A stretch of DNA of 64,000 nucleotides from Fervidobacterium gondwanense DSM 13020 (GCF_900143265.1 NZ_FRDJ01000003.1:146108-210107), one strand, 5' to 3'. Positions 39,585-48,410 are shown, counted from the first letter of the stretch. The notes: generated from the letters alone by a model not told the origin. Numbers and translations: made by a program.

Positions 39585-40649
39585 TTATTCGTTACCTCTT
39601 CCTTTGTATTCAAGTCCGAATTTATAAATTGCCGGGATATCTTCCTCTGATTTTCCAAATTTCTCTTCAACATCGAATCGAGTTGCAATAACGGTTACTC
39701 TCATTTCGTCATCTGAAAGTTCGTCGTCGATAACCATTCCAAATTTCATGTCAGCATCTTCACTGCATGTTTGTTTTACTATCATCGCCGCCTCCTGCAT
39801 TTCCTGTAATGTTGCGTTGCGTGGAGCAGAGATGTTGAGTATTATAGACCTTGCGTTTTCTATTGGGTAATCGAGGAATTTACTATCAAGTGCTCTTCGT
39901 GCTGCGTCAAAGACGCGCTTTTCACCTTTTCCAACACCGATTCCAAGCATAGCGTTTCCTGCATTCCTCATTACAGATTCAACATCGGCAAAGTCAAGGT
40001 TTATGTAACCACGCTTCATGATAAGGTCAGATATCCCTCTGACACCTTGGTGGAGTATCTCATCGGCTGTAGCAAATGCGTCAACAATTGTTGTTGATGG
40101 AGACAGCTGTTCAAGAAGCTTGTTATTGCTGATTTTTATAAGTGTATCAACTTTACCTGTTATTTTCTTAACACCTTCAAGTGCTACATTCCAGCGTGGT
40201 GTTCCTTCGAAAAAGAAAGGCATTGTGATGATTGCAACAGTAAGTATACCAAGATTCTTTGCAATTTCAGCTATAACTGGAGCTGCACCTGTTCCCGTAC
40301 CTCCTCCAAATCCTGCGGTAATGAATAGCATATCAGTACCATGGAGTATTTCTTCTAGCTTTTTTCTATCTTCCAAAGCGGCTTCTTCGCCAACCTTTGG
40401 ATTTCCACCAGCACCAAGTCCTTTTGTTAACTTCTCACCAATCTGCACAGTCACATCCGCTTTGCTCACATCGAGGACTTGCGCGTCGGTATTTACAGCG
40501 ATCAGTGTAACTCCCTTCAATCCCATCTCTGCCATTCTGTTGATCGCATTGCAACCTGCACCGCCAACACCTATCACTTTTAGCACAGGAACTCCTGGTA
40601 GTCTGTCAATTTCTCTTTGCTTGCTTTCCTTTTCTATCATAAATGGCAT
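39585..40649 (-). CDS. ftsZ: Cell-division GTPase FtsZ
   Basis: Tubulin homologue that forms the Z-ring. 354 residues: VIGVGGAGCNAINRM near 26, tubulin signature GFGGGTGTGAAP near 114, NLDFADV (catalytic T7-like loop with conserved Asp). The C-terminal tail (YKFGLEYKGRGNE) lacks an obvious copy of the conserved FtsA-binding peptide of E. coli FtsZ, so the FtsA contact may differ. GGAGGG SD; 18 nt after ftsA. Confidence 0.97.
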   Translation of the reverse strand: MPFMIEKESKQREIDRLPGVPVLKVIGVGGAGCNAINRMAEMGLKGVTLIAVNTDAQVLDVSKADVTVQIGEKLTKGLGAGGNPKVGEEAALEDRKKLEEILHGTDMLFITAGFGGGTGTGAAPVIAEIAKNLGILTVAIITMPFFFEGTPRWNVALEGVKKITGKVDTLIKISNNKLLEQLSPSTTIVDAFATADEILHQGVRGISDLIMKRGYINLDFADVESVMRNAGNAMLGIGVGKGEKRVFDAARRALDSKFLDYPIENARSIILNISAPRNATLQEMQEAAMIVKQTCSEDADMKFGMVIDDELSDDEMRVTVIATRFDVEEKFGKSEEDIPAIYKFGLEYKGRGNE

Positions 40650-40667
40650 ATTATTCCCTCCTTATTT

Positions 40668-41945
40668 TCATCCAAATATCTTTCCGAACGTTTCCGAAAG
40701 TTTCTTGAAAAAACCACCTGAAGGTTTTTTTCGAGATCGCTCACCGATCATAGGGGTGTACATATTCTGCTCTTTTTGATAAACAATTATGTTTCCGAAA
40801 GTTGGTGCGTAAAGAGGTGTGAACACATTTATTTCATTACCTTCGCATTTGAAATTCTCACTCTCTGAGATTGTTCCTATTCTCACGGGACACTTGAAAA
40901 TCTCGCTTGCAAGAGTCTCTACGCGTTGCAGCATAGCACCACCACCTGTTAGGACTATACCACCAGGTATACCGACACTTCCAAATTCTGGATATTTCAC
41001 CGTGTAATCTTTGTAGAGTTTTTTGACACGCATGAAAATTTCTCTGAGCCTTGCATATATGATTCTGGATAGAAATTCTTTATCTGTCTTCTGAATTGTC
41101 CTGCCATCGAGTCCTCTATACTCTATAGGTGTTGGCTCAACATCCATATACACTGCTACGCCGTAAGTTCTTAAAAGTCTTTCGGCTTCTTGAACAGATG
41201 TTTTTAAAACAACAGCTATGTCCTTCAGAACATTCTTCATCGCAATGTCGATCCTCTGTAATTCAAAAGGTGTATTTGCATAGTACAAAGTTATAGTCGT
41301 TGTATTGTATCCAAGATCAACATGCATTACACCTCTATCCTTTTCAACACTTGACAATACTGCTTCAGCATTTGATACGAAAGATATGTAGTACTCAGCC
41401 TCCCCCGTTATATCCTTCGTGGCATATTCAACAACATTTCTGTACCTTTCAGAGCCCATAACAACAGTATAAATTGCGTCAATCTTTTTAGCCTTCATTC
41501 CCACCGGATTGACAACTATTTTTGTGTCATCGAGTATGTACCTCTTCACAAACAAATGAAGAGAATTCTTCTCGTTCGTTGGAAAGAGATCAGCGAGCAA
41601 GTTATCGGTTAATTTTGCTACGTGTTCTTCCGTGACATAACTATCTTCTTTTTCCGTTAAAAGAAGTTCTTCAGTGATCTCTGTCAGCGTGAAATCTCCA
41701 CAACTTGAAGAAACCAAAACATCTCCCCTCAAGTCTCTACCAACTTGCTCTTCCAAGTCTTGGATAATCTGTGTCATAGATTCATTTAGTGCGACTACAT
41801 CTTTAATCTCTCCATTTTCAATACCACGTGTTTTAACGTTAGAAAATGCAATGACATTTCCATACCCCTCACTGAAATCAACAACGATCCCCTTTATGCT
41901 ATCACTACCTATGTCAAGAGAAACTAACTCGTGAGTCTTTGGCAT
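40668..41945 (-). CDS. ftsA: Cell-division protein FtsA
   Basis: Actin-like membrane tether of the Z-ring. 425 residues: LVSLDIGSDSIKGIV (phosphate-1), VDLGYNTTTITLY (phosphate-2), GIVLTGGGAML (adenosine site). C-terminal SGGFFKKLSETFGKIFG forms an amphipathic membrane helix. Begins 4 nt after the ftsQ-like gene, and is followed by ftsZ. Confidence 0.95.
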   Translation of the reverse strand: MPKTHELVSLDIGSDSIKGIVVDFSEGYGNVIAFSNVKTRGIENGEIKDVVALNESMTQIIQDLEEQVGRDLRGDVLVSSSCGDFTLTEITEELLLTEKEDSYVTEEHVAKLTDNLLADLFPTNEKNSLHLFVKRYILDDTKIVVNPVGMKAKKIDAIYTVVMGSERYRNVVEYATKDITGEAEYYISFVSNAEAVLSSVEKDRGVMHVDLGYNTTTITLYYANTPFELQRIDIAMKNVLKDIAVVLKTSVQEAERLLRTYGVAVYMDVEPTPIEYRGLDGRTIQKTDKEFLSRIIYARLREIFMRVKKLYKDYTVKYPEFGSVGIPGGIVLTGGGAMLQRVETLASEIFKCPVRIGTISESENFKCEGNEINVFTPLYAPTFGNIIVYQKEQNMYTPMIGERSRKKPSGGFFKKLSETFGKIFG

Positions 41946-41949
41946 ACTC

Positions 41950-42423
41950 TCACCCCTTTATCTTATAAATCTTTCCATTTTTGAACAAATAACTTACATT
42001 TGAGTCTAAATATCTCCAAGTCAACGAAAGAGCATTTATGCAAACTGGTATGTCGGTAATATCTGTAACATACACAATAGCTGAATTATACGTCGTGATA
42101 TATTTCTCCGCCAAATTTATCTCAAATATCCCTTCCTTTATTTTGGAAGGTACGTATCTTAGAGCTGCTCCTTCCACAATTCCTAAAGACTCATTTACCG
42201 ATAAACCAGTAAGTATCGGCACAAACTCTGTCTCTTTATCTTCATAAAGGTCATATATCTTTCCAAGAGTGTTTACTTTCCAGAATCTATCATTGTAAAA
42301 TATTGAAAACCAGTAAGTATTCTCATAAGTCTGAGTGCTTGAAGATTCTGAATGTAAAATGTAGGCAGATATAAAAAAGAACGAGAGGAAGATTAATAAT
42401 ACTACCATGTACCTATTTTTCAT
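41950..42423 (-). CDS. FtsQ/DivIB-position single-pass membrane protein
   Basis: 157 residues from ATG 42423 (GGGAG upstream; the open frame extends to 42489). Short basic start MKNRYM, one TM helix VVLLIFLSFFFISAYIL, then an extracytoplasmic domain of about 125 residues ending ITDIPVCINALSLTWRYLDS...NGKIYKIKG. Directly upstream of ftsA, where ftsQ sits in most bacteria, and with the same topology, but much shorter than typical FtsQ and without a POTRA that I can recognise. Assignment is by context. Confidence 0.5.
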   Translation of the reverse strand: MKNRYMVVLLIFLSFFFISAYILHSESSSTQTYENTYWFSIFYNDRFWKVNTLGKIYDLYEDKETEFVPILTGLSVNESLGIVEGAALRYVPSKIKEGIFEINLAEKYITTYNSAIVYVTDITDIPVCINALSLTWRYLDSNVSYLFKNGKIYKIKG

Positions 42424-42523
42424 TATTCCGTACTCCCGAATTAACATAATCATACTTTGATGATAATTCAAAAATATTTTACCATACAAATAAGGATATA
42501 GTGAACAACTATTTTTGAAATTT

Positions 42524-42532
42524 TGGTATAAT
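42524..42532 (+). promoter_or_regulatory. Extended -10 promoter for the FGE-PDZ gene
   Basis: TGG-TATAAT: exact -10 with TGn. No clear -35 at 16-18 nt. Leader about 38 nt to the GTG, which follows GGAGGTG. Confidence 0.55.
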
Positions 42533-42577
42533 TTAAATATGGCATCTGAAATTGATCACTAATTGGAGGTGATATAA

Positions 42578-44485
42578 GTGAAGATTTTTTCGAAGACAAT
42601 ACTAAGCTTGTTAGTAATTCTGAGTGTCCTTGCATTCCCTGCTGATGTACTATACGAAGATGGCAGGGTTTTAACTGGTAACCTTCTGGGCACTGAAGGA
42701 TCACATCTCATTGTCGAAGCTGACATTGGAAAAGTGCTGGTTCCAATCGAAAGTGTTAGCTCCATCGTGTTTAATCCATCAGCTAAACCCTTTAGTGGAT
42801 ATGAGCTTTCTGTAAATGGGAAAATATATAAAGGATATGCTACGGAAATTTCTACAACCGACGCAACAGTTATTACATGGTTTGGAAAGATTAAGCTAAA
42901 TCTCTCGCAAGGTGTTGATTACATTGGTTTTGAGAAAATTCAGTTCCAGAGTTTCGGTGGAACTGGATTATTCCGAATGGAGTTGAGCACAAATGAGAAC
43001 TATGTGTGCATATTACTTACTGGTGATGTCTTTATTGGAACTCAGCTTGCCGGGGATGAAAATTACATAATTTTGACAGATGCATCGGGTCATACTTACT
43101 ATATTTTAGAAAACTTAATAGAAGATCTATACATGCCTTACAGCAAGGTAAAAGGTTACGATATGGTTGTCCTTAGGAATAACAGAAAAATCTTCGGCAA
43201 TATAAAAGTGATTTCCGAAGGAAAATATGAAGTGTCAGGTTATTGGGGTAAAGAAGTCGTCGACATAAATGACGTTATCTTTACGACTTACAAAGAAACA
43301 AAAAGGCCTGATGCGACTGACTTAAGAAACACTTTTTACGATAGAAACGGCATAGCAACATTGGTGGTAGACAGTCCAATAAAAGTTGATGGGAAGGAAG
43401 TTAGAAAACTCAATATATATCCGAAAGAGATACTTGATCCAAGAACGGGAATAGTCTTCGTACTGGTGCCAGGCGGTAGTTTCAAAATGGGGGCAAAGAG
43501 TTCATGGGGTAAAGTAGACGATGATGAATTACCCGAGAAAGACGTTTACGTTTCATCATTCTATATTTCCAAGTATCCTATCACAATAAAGCAATATTTG
43601 AACTTTTTAAGAGCAGCTCAAAACGTTACAACTTCCGTTTTGGTTGGGAGGTATATTACCCCCGTTGAAATTGATTTTCTCGGTTCGAAGATGAGAGCTG
43701 GTTTTACTTCAATGAGCTCGGCGTATAATTTTCCAATAACCGGAATAAACTATTTATCTGCAAAAGCTTTTTGTGAATGGGCTGGCTATCAGCTTCCTAC
43801 GGAAGCCCAATGGGAAAAAGCAGCAAGAGGAATAGATGGTAGAAGATATCCGAGCGGTAACTCAAAACCCGAGAAGTATAACGACGGAAAAAAAGACTAC
43901 AGCGTAAACGAATTTTCAAATTCAGATATTTCACCGTATGGTGTGGTTAACATGTACGGCCTTCCACTGGAGTTTTGTAGGGACTACTACGATAAAGATG
44001 CTTATAAAAGACTGTCAAGCGAAAACCCGGTCAACCTATCCGGGCAGTATGTTGTTGCAAGAGGCGGTGTGCTATCTGATAGAATAACCGACAGGATAGT
44101 TGTTTCGCCAAGTGAGGCAAGAAACGATATCACATTCCGCGTTGTGATAGATGCAGAGAACATTGACAAGGTGTTTTCACAGCCGTTAAATAACAAAATG
44201 TTTGGGATCACTTGGTTCGTTGTGAATGAGACTGTAAAAAAGAACTACAATGTTAAATCGGACGGATTGTATGTTGCGTATGTTGAAATCGATTCACCTG
44301 CGTATGCTGCAGGTATCAAGGTCGGCGATGTTATAGTGAGTGTTGAGAAAAAGAACGTGAAGAATGCAGATGATGTTTTAAAAATAATTTCCGGTAAAAA
44401 GATGGGAGATATCATTTCAGTTAGTGTTGATAGAAACGGAAAGATTTTGGAATTGAAACTTAAGCTTGGAATTTGGAATTTTTGA
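42578..44485 (+). CDS. Exported protein: Sm/SH3-like repeats + FGE-sulfatase fold + PDZ
   Basis: 635 residues, GTG start. Signal peptide 1-20. About 23-238 holds four repeats of a small beta unit (LYEDGRVLTGNL ... VPIESVSSIVF; LRNNRKIFGNI ... VVDINDVIFT). 286-522 is a formylglycine-generating-enzyme (SUMF1) fold: FVLVPGGSFKMG, YPITIKQYLNFL, LPTEAQWEKAARG, then GLPLEFCRDYY and ARGGV. The Cys pair of aerobic FGE is not seen (a lone Cys at 467 and none in the final R...FR segment), so it is likely a binding, not catalytic, version. 540-630 is a PDZ domain (SPAYAAGIKVGDVIVSV). Confidence 0.75.
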   Translation: MKIFSKTILSLLVILSVLAFPADVLYEDGRVLTGNLLGTEGSHLIVEADIGKVLVPIESVSSIVFNPSAKPFSGYELSVNGKIYKGYATEISTTDATVITWFGKIKLNLSQGVDYIGFEKIQFQSFGGTGLFRMELSTNENYVCILLTGDVFIGTQLAGDENYIILTDASGHTYYILENLIEDLYMPYSKVKGYDMVVLRNNRKIFGNIKVISEGKYEVSGYWGKEVVDINDVIFTTYKETKRPDATDLRNTFYDRNGIATLVVDSPIKVDGKEVRKLNIYPKEILDPRTGIVFVLVPGGSFKMGAKSSWGKVDDDELPEKDVYVSSFYISKYPITIKQYLNFLRAAQNVTTSVLVGRYITPVEIDFLGSKMRAGFTSMSSAYNFPITGINYLSAKAFCEWAGYQLPTEAQWEKAARGIDGRRYPSGNSKPEKYNDGKKDYSVNEFSNSDISPYGVVNMYGLPLEFCRDYYDKDAYKRLSSENPVNLSGQYVVARGGVLSDRITDRIVVSPSEARNDITFRVVIDAENIDKVFSQPLNNKMFGITWFVVNETVKKNYNVKSDGLYVAYVEIDSPAYAAGIKVGDVIVSVEKKNVKNADDVLKIISGKKMGDIISVSVDRNGKILELKLKLGIWNF

Positions 44486-44489
44486 CTTA

Positions 44490-45047
44490 TCAATTTAAAG
44501 TAGTTTTTTGAAATTCACTTTGTAACAAGGTTACTTTGTGACTATCGATATCGCAGAAAAATACTTTTCGTATTGAACCACTGTAATTAGCAAATAACTT
44601 ACATGTTTCATTCACGCAGACTCTTACGAATTTTTCGACAGGATATCCGAATATTCCAGTTCCTATGAAGGGTATAGCAATTGATTCAATTTTGAATTCA
44701 TCAACTTTCGAGAATATATTCTCGAAAGCTTTTTTAATTATCTCATCATTTCCTTCCTTATCACCGATCGGTCCTACTGTGTGAATAATATATTTTGCTT
44801 TCATCTTTCCGGCACTTGTTACAGCAACGCCCCCAGGTTCAACAGGACCGTATTTTCTTACGTATTCGTCACTTTCTTTTTGAATTTCCGGTCCACCAGC
44901 TCTTGATATCGCACCTGCTACTCCACCGCCGTGCTTCAGGTGAGAATTCGCCGCATTTACTATCGCATCGACTTCAAGTTTTGTGATATCGGCTACGAGA
45001 AAATATATTTCAACGTTTCCCAACCTGATGCTGTTTGATAAATCCAT
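44490..45047 (-). CDS. Macrodomain protein (ADP-ribose hydrolase type)
   Basis: 185 residues: ITKLEVDAIVNAANSHLKHGGGVAGAISRAGG (MacroD-type ADP-ribose loop), then IHTVGPI and IPFIGTGIFGYP (phosphate loop). Such proteins remove ADP-ribose from proteins/nucleic acids or hydrolyse O-acetyl-ADP-ribose. It lies 15 nt after rarA, placing it with DNA-repair genes (rarA, uracil-DNA glycosylase). Converges on the FGE-PDZ gene with a 4-nt gap and no terminator. Confidence 0.92.
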   Translation of the reverse strand: MDLSNSIRLGNVEIYFLVADITKLEVDAIVNAANSHLKHGGGVAGAISRAGGPEIQKESDEYVRKYGPVEPGGVAVTSAGKMKAKYIIHTVGPIGDKEGNDEIIKKAFENIFSKVDEFKIESIAIPFIGTGIFGYPVEKFVRVCVNETCKLFANYSGSIRKVFFCDIDSHKVTLLQSEFQKTTLN

Positions 45048-45062
45048 TTAATCTCCCCTTTC

Positions 45063-46316
45063 TTATTCTTTCTTGACTTTCCCCTCTTCAATATCCTTGG
45101 TGGCAAATCTCTCTTTCCATAATTTTTTGTAAATCTCAGCCAATTTTGCCTCTTTGGCAATGTTCTTCGGGACATATATTCCATCTTTGATTTTCTTCGG
45201 AAGGTAATCTTGTTTAACGAATCCACCGTAACTGTGCGGATACTTGTATCCACTTCCTTCGATATTTAGCAAATGCCTTGGAACAGGTACGTTCTTTGTT
45301 TCTCTAGCAATTTCCATCGCTTTTGAAACAGCTTCGTAGCTTGAATTACTTTTTGGTGCGAGAGATAAGTAGATAACGCACTCAGAAAGATTTATAGCGC
45401 ATTCTGGTAACCCCACCATCTCAACTGCCTGCATCGTTGCTGTTGCCAAAACCAAAGCAAATGGATCCGCCAGACCGATGTCTTCACTCGCGAGAATAAC
45501 CAAACGCCGTGCGATAAATCTTGGGTCTTCCCCGCCTTCCAACATCCTCGCCATGTAATAAAGAGCAGCATCTGGGTCACTGCCCCTAATGCTTTTGATA
45601 AACGCTGATGCAAGATTATAGTGCTCAGAATCCGTGTATTTTGTAAGTTCTTCGCCCACATAAGTTGATAGAATCTCGTCGTCGATAATGCTTTTTCCAA
45701 TAGTCTTAGCCATGTTTGAGAGAATTTCATATGAATTTATAAGAAAACGTCCATCGCCGTTTGAAGATGAAATTAAATAAGACTCACCAGCCTTAGAAAC
45801 ATCTATTTTAACGTGTTCTATGGCCTTTTGAAGAATTTTTCTCAACTCATTTTCGTGTAGTTTCTTGAACCTCAGAATACGGCATCTTGAAAGCAGAGCG
45901 GGATTTATAACATGTTCTGGATTTTCTGTCGTAGTACCGTAAAGCACATAAACACCTGTTTCGACACCAGGTAAGAAAACATCTTGTTGCTTCTTATTGA
46001 ATCTGTGGATTTCGTCGATGAAGATAAGCAATTTCTTGATACCTCTGAGGTTGTAAGCATAGTTTTCCCACTTCTTTATTTCGTCAACAGAAGTGAAAGC
46101 TGCGTTTAATTGAACAACTTCGTAATCGGTGTATCTTTTAATCAGATGAAGTACAGAAGTCTTACCAGTACCAGGCGGACCAGCAAGTATAGCGGAAAAC
46201 AACTGTCCTTGTTCTATTGACATACGTAAAAGAGCACCTTTTGCGAGAAGGTGCTCTTGCCCAACAAAATCTTCAAAAGATTTAGGCCTGAGTATTTCGC
46301 TTAAACCATTCGACAG
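45063..46316 (-). CDS. rarA: Replication-associated recombination protein A
   Basis: AAA+ ATPase (MgsA/RarA) acting at stalled forks. The first ATG (46223) falls inside the conserved region; upstream codons read LSNGLSEILRPKSFEDFVGQEHLL, the family N-terminus, but contain no ATG/GTG/TTG before an in-frame TGA. CTG 46316 (after GAGG) or ATA 46295 must start it, giving 417 or 410 residues. Core: [24 protein letters not shown] (Walker B), TTENP, the sensor/oligomerisation region SFIKSIRGSDPDAALYYMARM, and HSYGGFVKQDYLP at the C-terminus. Overlaps the galE-like gene by 35 nt. Confidence 0.88.
   Translation of the reverse strand: MSNGLSEILRPKSFEDFVGQEHLLAKGALLRMSIEQGQLFSAILAGPPGTGKTSVLHLIKRYTDYEVVQLNAAFTSVDEIKKWENYAYNLRGIKKLLIFIDEIHRFNKKQQDVFLPGVETGVYVLYGTTTENPEHVINPALLSRCRILRFKKLHENELRKILQKAIEHVKIDVSKAGESYLISSSNGDGRFLINSYEILSNMAKTIGKSIIDDEILSTYVGEELTKYTDSEHYNLASAFIKSIRGSDPDAALYYMARMLEGGEDPRFIARRLVILASEDIGLADPFALVLATATMQAVEMVGLPECAINLSECVIYLSLAPKSNSSYEAVSKAMEIARETKNVPVPRHLLNIEGSGYKYPHSYGGFVKQDYLPKKIKDGIYVPKNIAKEAKLAEIYKKLWKERFATKDIEEGKVKKE
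46230..46258 (-). other. Perfect 11-bp hairpin inside the rarA 5' coding region
   Basis: aagagcacctt (46230-46240) and aaggtgctctt (46248-46258), 7-nt loop. On the minus-strand RNA the 3' arm runs into UUUUA, so it looks like a weak intrinsic terminator or attenuator lying between the true rarA start and the internal ATG 46223, while it encodes QEHLLAKGALL. Confidence 0.6.
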
Positions 46317-47217
46317 TTTTCCTCAACCCCTCTTCTAAAGTGTATTTCGGCTCCCATTTCAATTCAATCCAAGCTCTGTTGTAACACAGTAGACTCTTTC
46401 TGATATCGCCTTTCCTGTGTGGTCCATAAATCGGATCTTTCTTGTAACCAGTCAATTTTTTCAAAATCTTGAACAATTCATTTGTTGTCGTACCGGTCGC
46501 AGTTCCTATATTTATAACAAGTCCGTCGCCCTTTTCCATCGCCTTGATATTTGCATCGACAACGTCTTCAACAAACACATAATCTCTCACGTATTCGCCA
46601 TCACCAAAGATTGTGCAATCTTCTCCCTTAAGCATTCGAGAAGTAAATATGGCAACGACACCGGCCTCGCCATATGGATCCTGCCTTGGACCGTAGACGT
46701 TTCCATATCTAAGTACAGTGTATTTCAAACCAAATTCCTTGGAGAAGAACCTTAAGTAATTTTCAACACTGAACTTTGCTATTCCATACGGAGACATTGG
46801 CTGTGGAAATACACTTTCTGGAGTTGGAAATACTTTGACATCCTCGCCGTAGATTGCTCCGCCAGTGGAAGAGAAGATAAATTTACTAACGTTGTTTTCA
46901 ATGGAAGCCTTTATAAGATTTATACTACCGATGATATTCCAATTTGCATCTTTGACAGGTTCTTTTACAGAAACTGATACGCTTGCCTGTGCGGCTAAAT
47001 GGAATACATACTCAAATTTCTCCTTTTCAAAAAGTTTATTCACGGCGTCTGTATCGTATATATCCATCTCATAAAACGTTGCTCTTGGGTTTACGTTTTC
47101 CTTCTTACCCGTTGAAAGATTATCAACAACAACAACATCGTGTCCCAATTCAACTAATTTGTCTGTAAGATGAGAACCGATGAAACCGGCACCGCCAGTT
47201 ACCAATACTTTACTCAT
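46282..47217 (-). CDS. NAD-dependent nucleotide-sugar epimerase (GalE-like)
   Basis: 311 residues from ATG 47217, chosen because GGAGG is 8 nt upstream (ATG 47226 abuts the SD). Extended SDR fold: VLVTGGAGFIGSHL, FHLAAQASV, catalytic Ser/Tyr/Lys in SSTGGAIYGE and SPYGIAKFSVENY, RYGNVYGPRQ. Probably UDP-glucose 4-epimerase or a related sugar epimerase/dehydratase supplying cell-surface sugars. Overlaps the upstream regulator by 8 nt. Confidence 0.88.
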   Translation of the reverse strand: MSKVLVTGGAGFIGSHLTDKLVELGHDVVVVDNLSTGKKENVNPRATFYEMDIYDTDAVNKLFEKEKFEYVFHLAAQASVSVSVKEPVKDANWNIIGSINLIKASIENNVSKFIFSSTGGAIYGEDVKVFPTPESVFPQPMSPYGIAKFSVENYLRFFSKEFGLKYTVLRYGNVYGPRQDPYGEAGVVAIFTSRMLKGEDCTIFGDGEYVRDYVFVEDVVDANIKAMEKGDGLVINIGTATGTTTNELFKILKKLTGYKKDPIYGPHRKGDIRKSLLCYNRAWIELKWEPKYTLEEGLRKTVEWFKRNTQA

Positions 47218-47752
47218 AATCTTCATCCTCCTTTATTTTATCTTTGAGCCTGAAAGCTTCTTCTGGCAATTCTGAATTCATTCTGTGTTCCTTTATGAAT
47301 TTCTCCAATTCTTCGCATCTATCTTTGGTGAAATCTATGAGAATTGAATAAAATTTTCTAAGCTTTCGCCTTGTCTCTGCGTCAAGGTCATAGACCATCA
47401 AGCTCGCTATCTGTTCTGCTTTCTTTTGAGGAATCCCCACAACGTACATGAAAAAGTATTTGATTCTGGACTCCCCGGATTTCAGCATCTGGGCTATTCT
47501 AAGCCCTCTCTGAGTTAATTTTGCAAAACCATATCTTTTGTGTTCTACAAGCCCAAGTGAAGAAAGCTTCTTAACTGCATTCGTTGCGCTTGCGTAAGAG
47601 ACTTCCTTTAACTTAGCAATATCACTTACACAAGCAACGCCTTCCTTCTCAATCAGTGTGTAAATAGCTGATATATAGCTCATGACTGTTGGCGTTAACT
47701 TTTCTCTCTTCCCTTCCCTAAGTTCTCTGATTTCTCTATTCTCGTTGTTCAC
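47210..47752 (-). CDS. Winged-helix metalloregulator-like protein (DtxR family)
   Basis: 180 residues from GTG 47752 (GAGGAGGA at good spacing; ATG 47758 is too close). LTPTVMSYISAIYTLIEKEGVACVSDIAKLKEVSYASATNAVKKLSSLGLVEHKRYGFAKLTQRGL is a DtxR/MntR-type winged helix. A helical, charged C-terminus follows; canonical metal ligands were not identified. Located between the uracil-DNA glycosylase and galE-like genes. Confidence 0.7.
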   Translation of the reverse strand: MNNENREIRELREGKREKLTPTVMSYISAIYTLIEKEGVACVSDIAKLKEVSYASATNAVKKLSSLGLVEHKRYGFAKLTQRGLRIAQMLKSGESRIKYFFMYVVGIPQKKAEQIASLMVYDLDAETRRKLRKFYSILIDFTKDRCEELEKFIKEHRMNSELPEEAFRLKDKIKEDEDYE

Positions 47753-47779
47753 GTGCATTCCTCCTCTTTATTACCATTA

Positions 47780-48373
47780 TTATTTTGCCTTTAAGAAACT
47801 TTCATAATAGCTCCTAACTTTCTTTATATCTTGCCAAGTAAGGTCCTTTGGACTTCCCTTTTCTTTCGACGGATTCCTCAGCAAGTAACTCGGATGGAAC
47901 ATTGGAAAAACAATAATCCCGCCTTTCCACATAATTTCTTTGCCTCTTATCTTCGTTATCGACTCTTCCTTTCCAAGAAAGAAAGTTGCAGCGGTACTCC
48001 CAAGCGGAATTATCATCCTTGGATTAATAACCTCGATTTGTGCAATTAAGAAGTGTGAACAAGCTTGTATTTCCAAAGCAGTTGGAACTCTGTTGTTCGG
48101 AGGACGACACTTAACAACGTTAGTTATATATACTTCTTCACGTCTTATATTAACCGATTCGAGTATCTTAGTCAGAAGTTGACCAGCACGCCCGACAAAA
48201 GGTCTTCCTTGGTTGTCTTCTTCTTCCCCCGGACCTTCACCAACAAACATGATTGGTGAATGTACGTTACCCTCACCAGGTACGGCATTGGTTCTTATAA
48301 AACCGAGAGGACAGCTTTGACATTCATGTACCCTATTTTCTATATCCTTCATTAAGTCTTCTTTTTTCACCAC
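47780..48373 (-). CDS. udg: Family 4 uracil-DNA glycosylase
   Basis: Removes uracil from DNA; typical of thermophiles where cytosine deamination is fast. 197 residues from GTG 48373 (GGGGGAG just upstream, and MVKKEDLM fits the usual family start). Four cluster cysteines: CQSCP near the N-terminus, then VKCRPPNN and IQACSHF. Active site GEGPGEEEDNQGRPFVGRAGQLL and FHPSYLLRN. Heads an operon with a winged-helix regulator, galE-like, rarA and macrodomain genes. Confidence 0.92.
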   Translation of the reverse strand: MVKKEDLMKDIENRVHECQSCPLGFIRTNAVPGEGNVHSPIMFVGEGPGEEEDNQGRPFVGRAGQLLTKILESVNIRREEVYITNVVKCRPPNNRVPTALEIQACSHFLIAQIEVINPRMIIPLGSTAATFFLGKEESITKIRGKEIMWKGGIIVFPMFHPSYLLRNPSKEKGSPKDLTWQDIKKVRSYYESFLKAK

Positions 48374-48410
48374 TTTCTCCCCCACATGTTAATCACAATC
48401 TAACAATTTT

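Noticed and set aside
40018..40779. 253-codon plus-strand frame opposite ftsZ and ftsA
   Set aside because: Serine/isoleucine/proline-rich shadow of strongly conserved minus-strand genes; no SD and no recognisable domain.
43800..44140. Active formylglycine-generating enzyme
   Set aside because: The aerobic-type Cys pair is not present; only the fold motifs remain, and no sulfatase is nearby.
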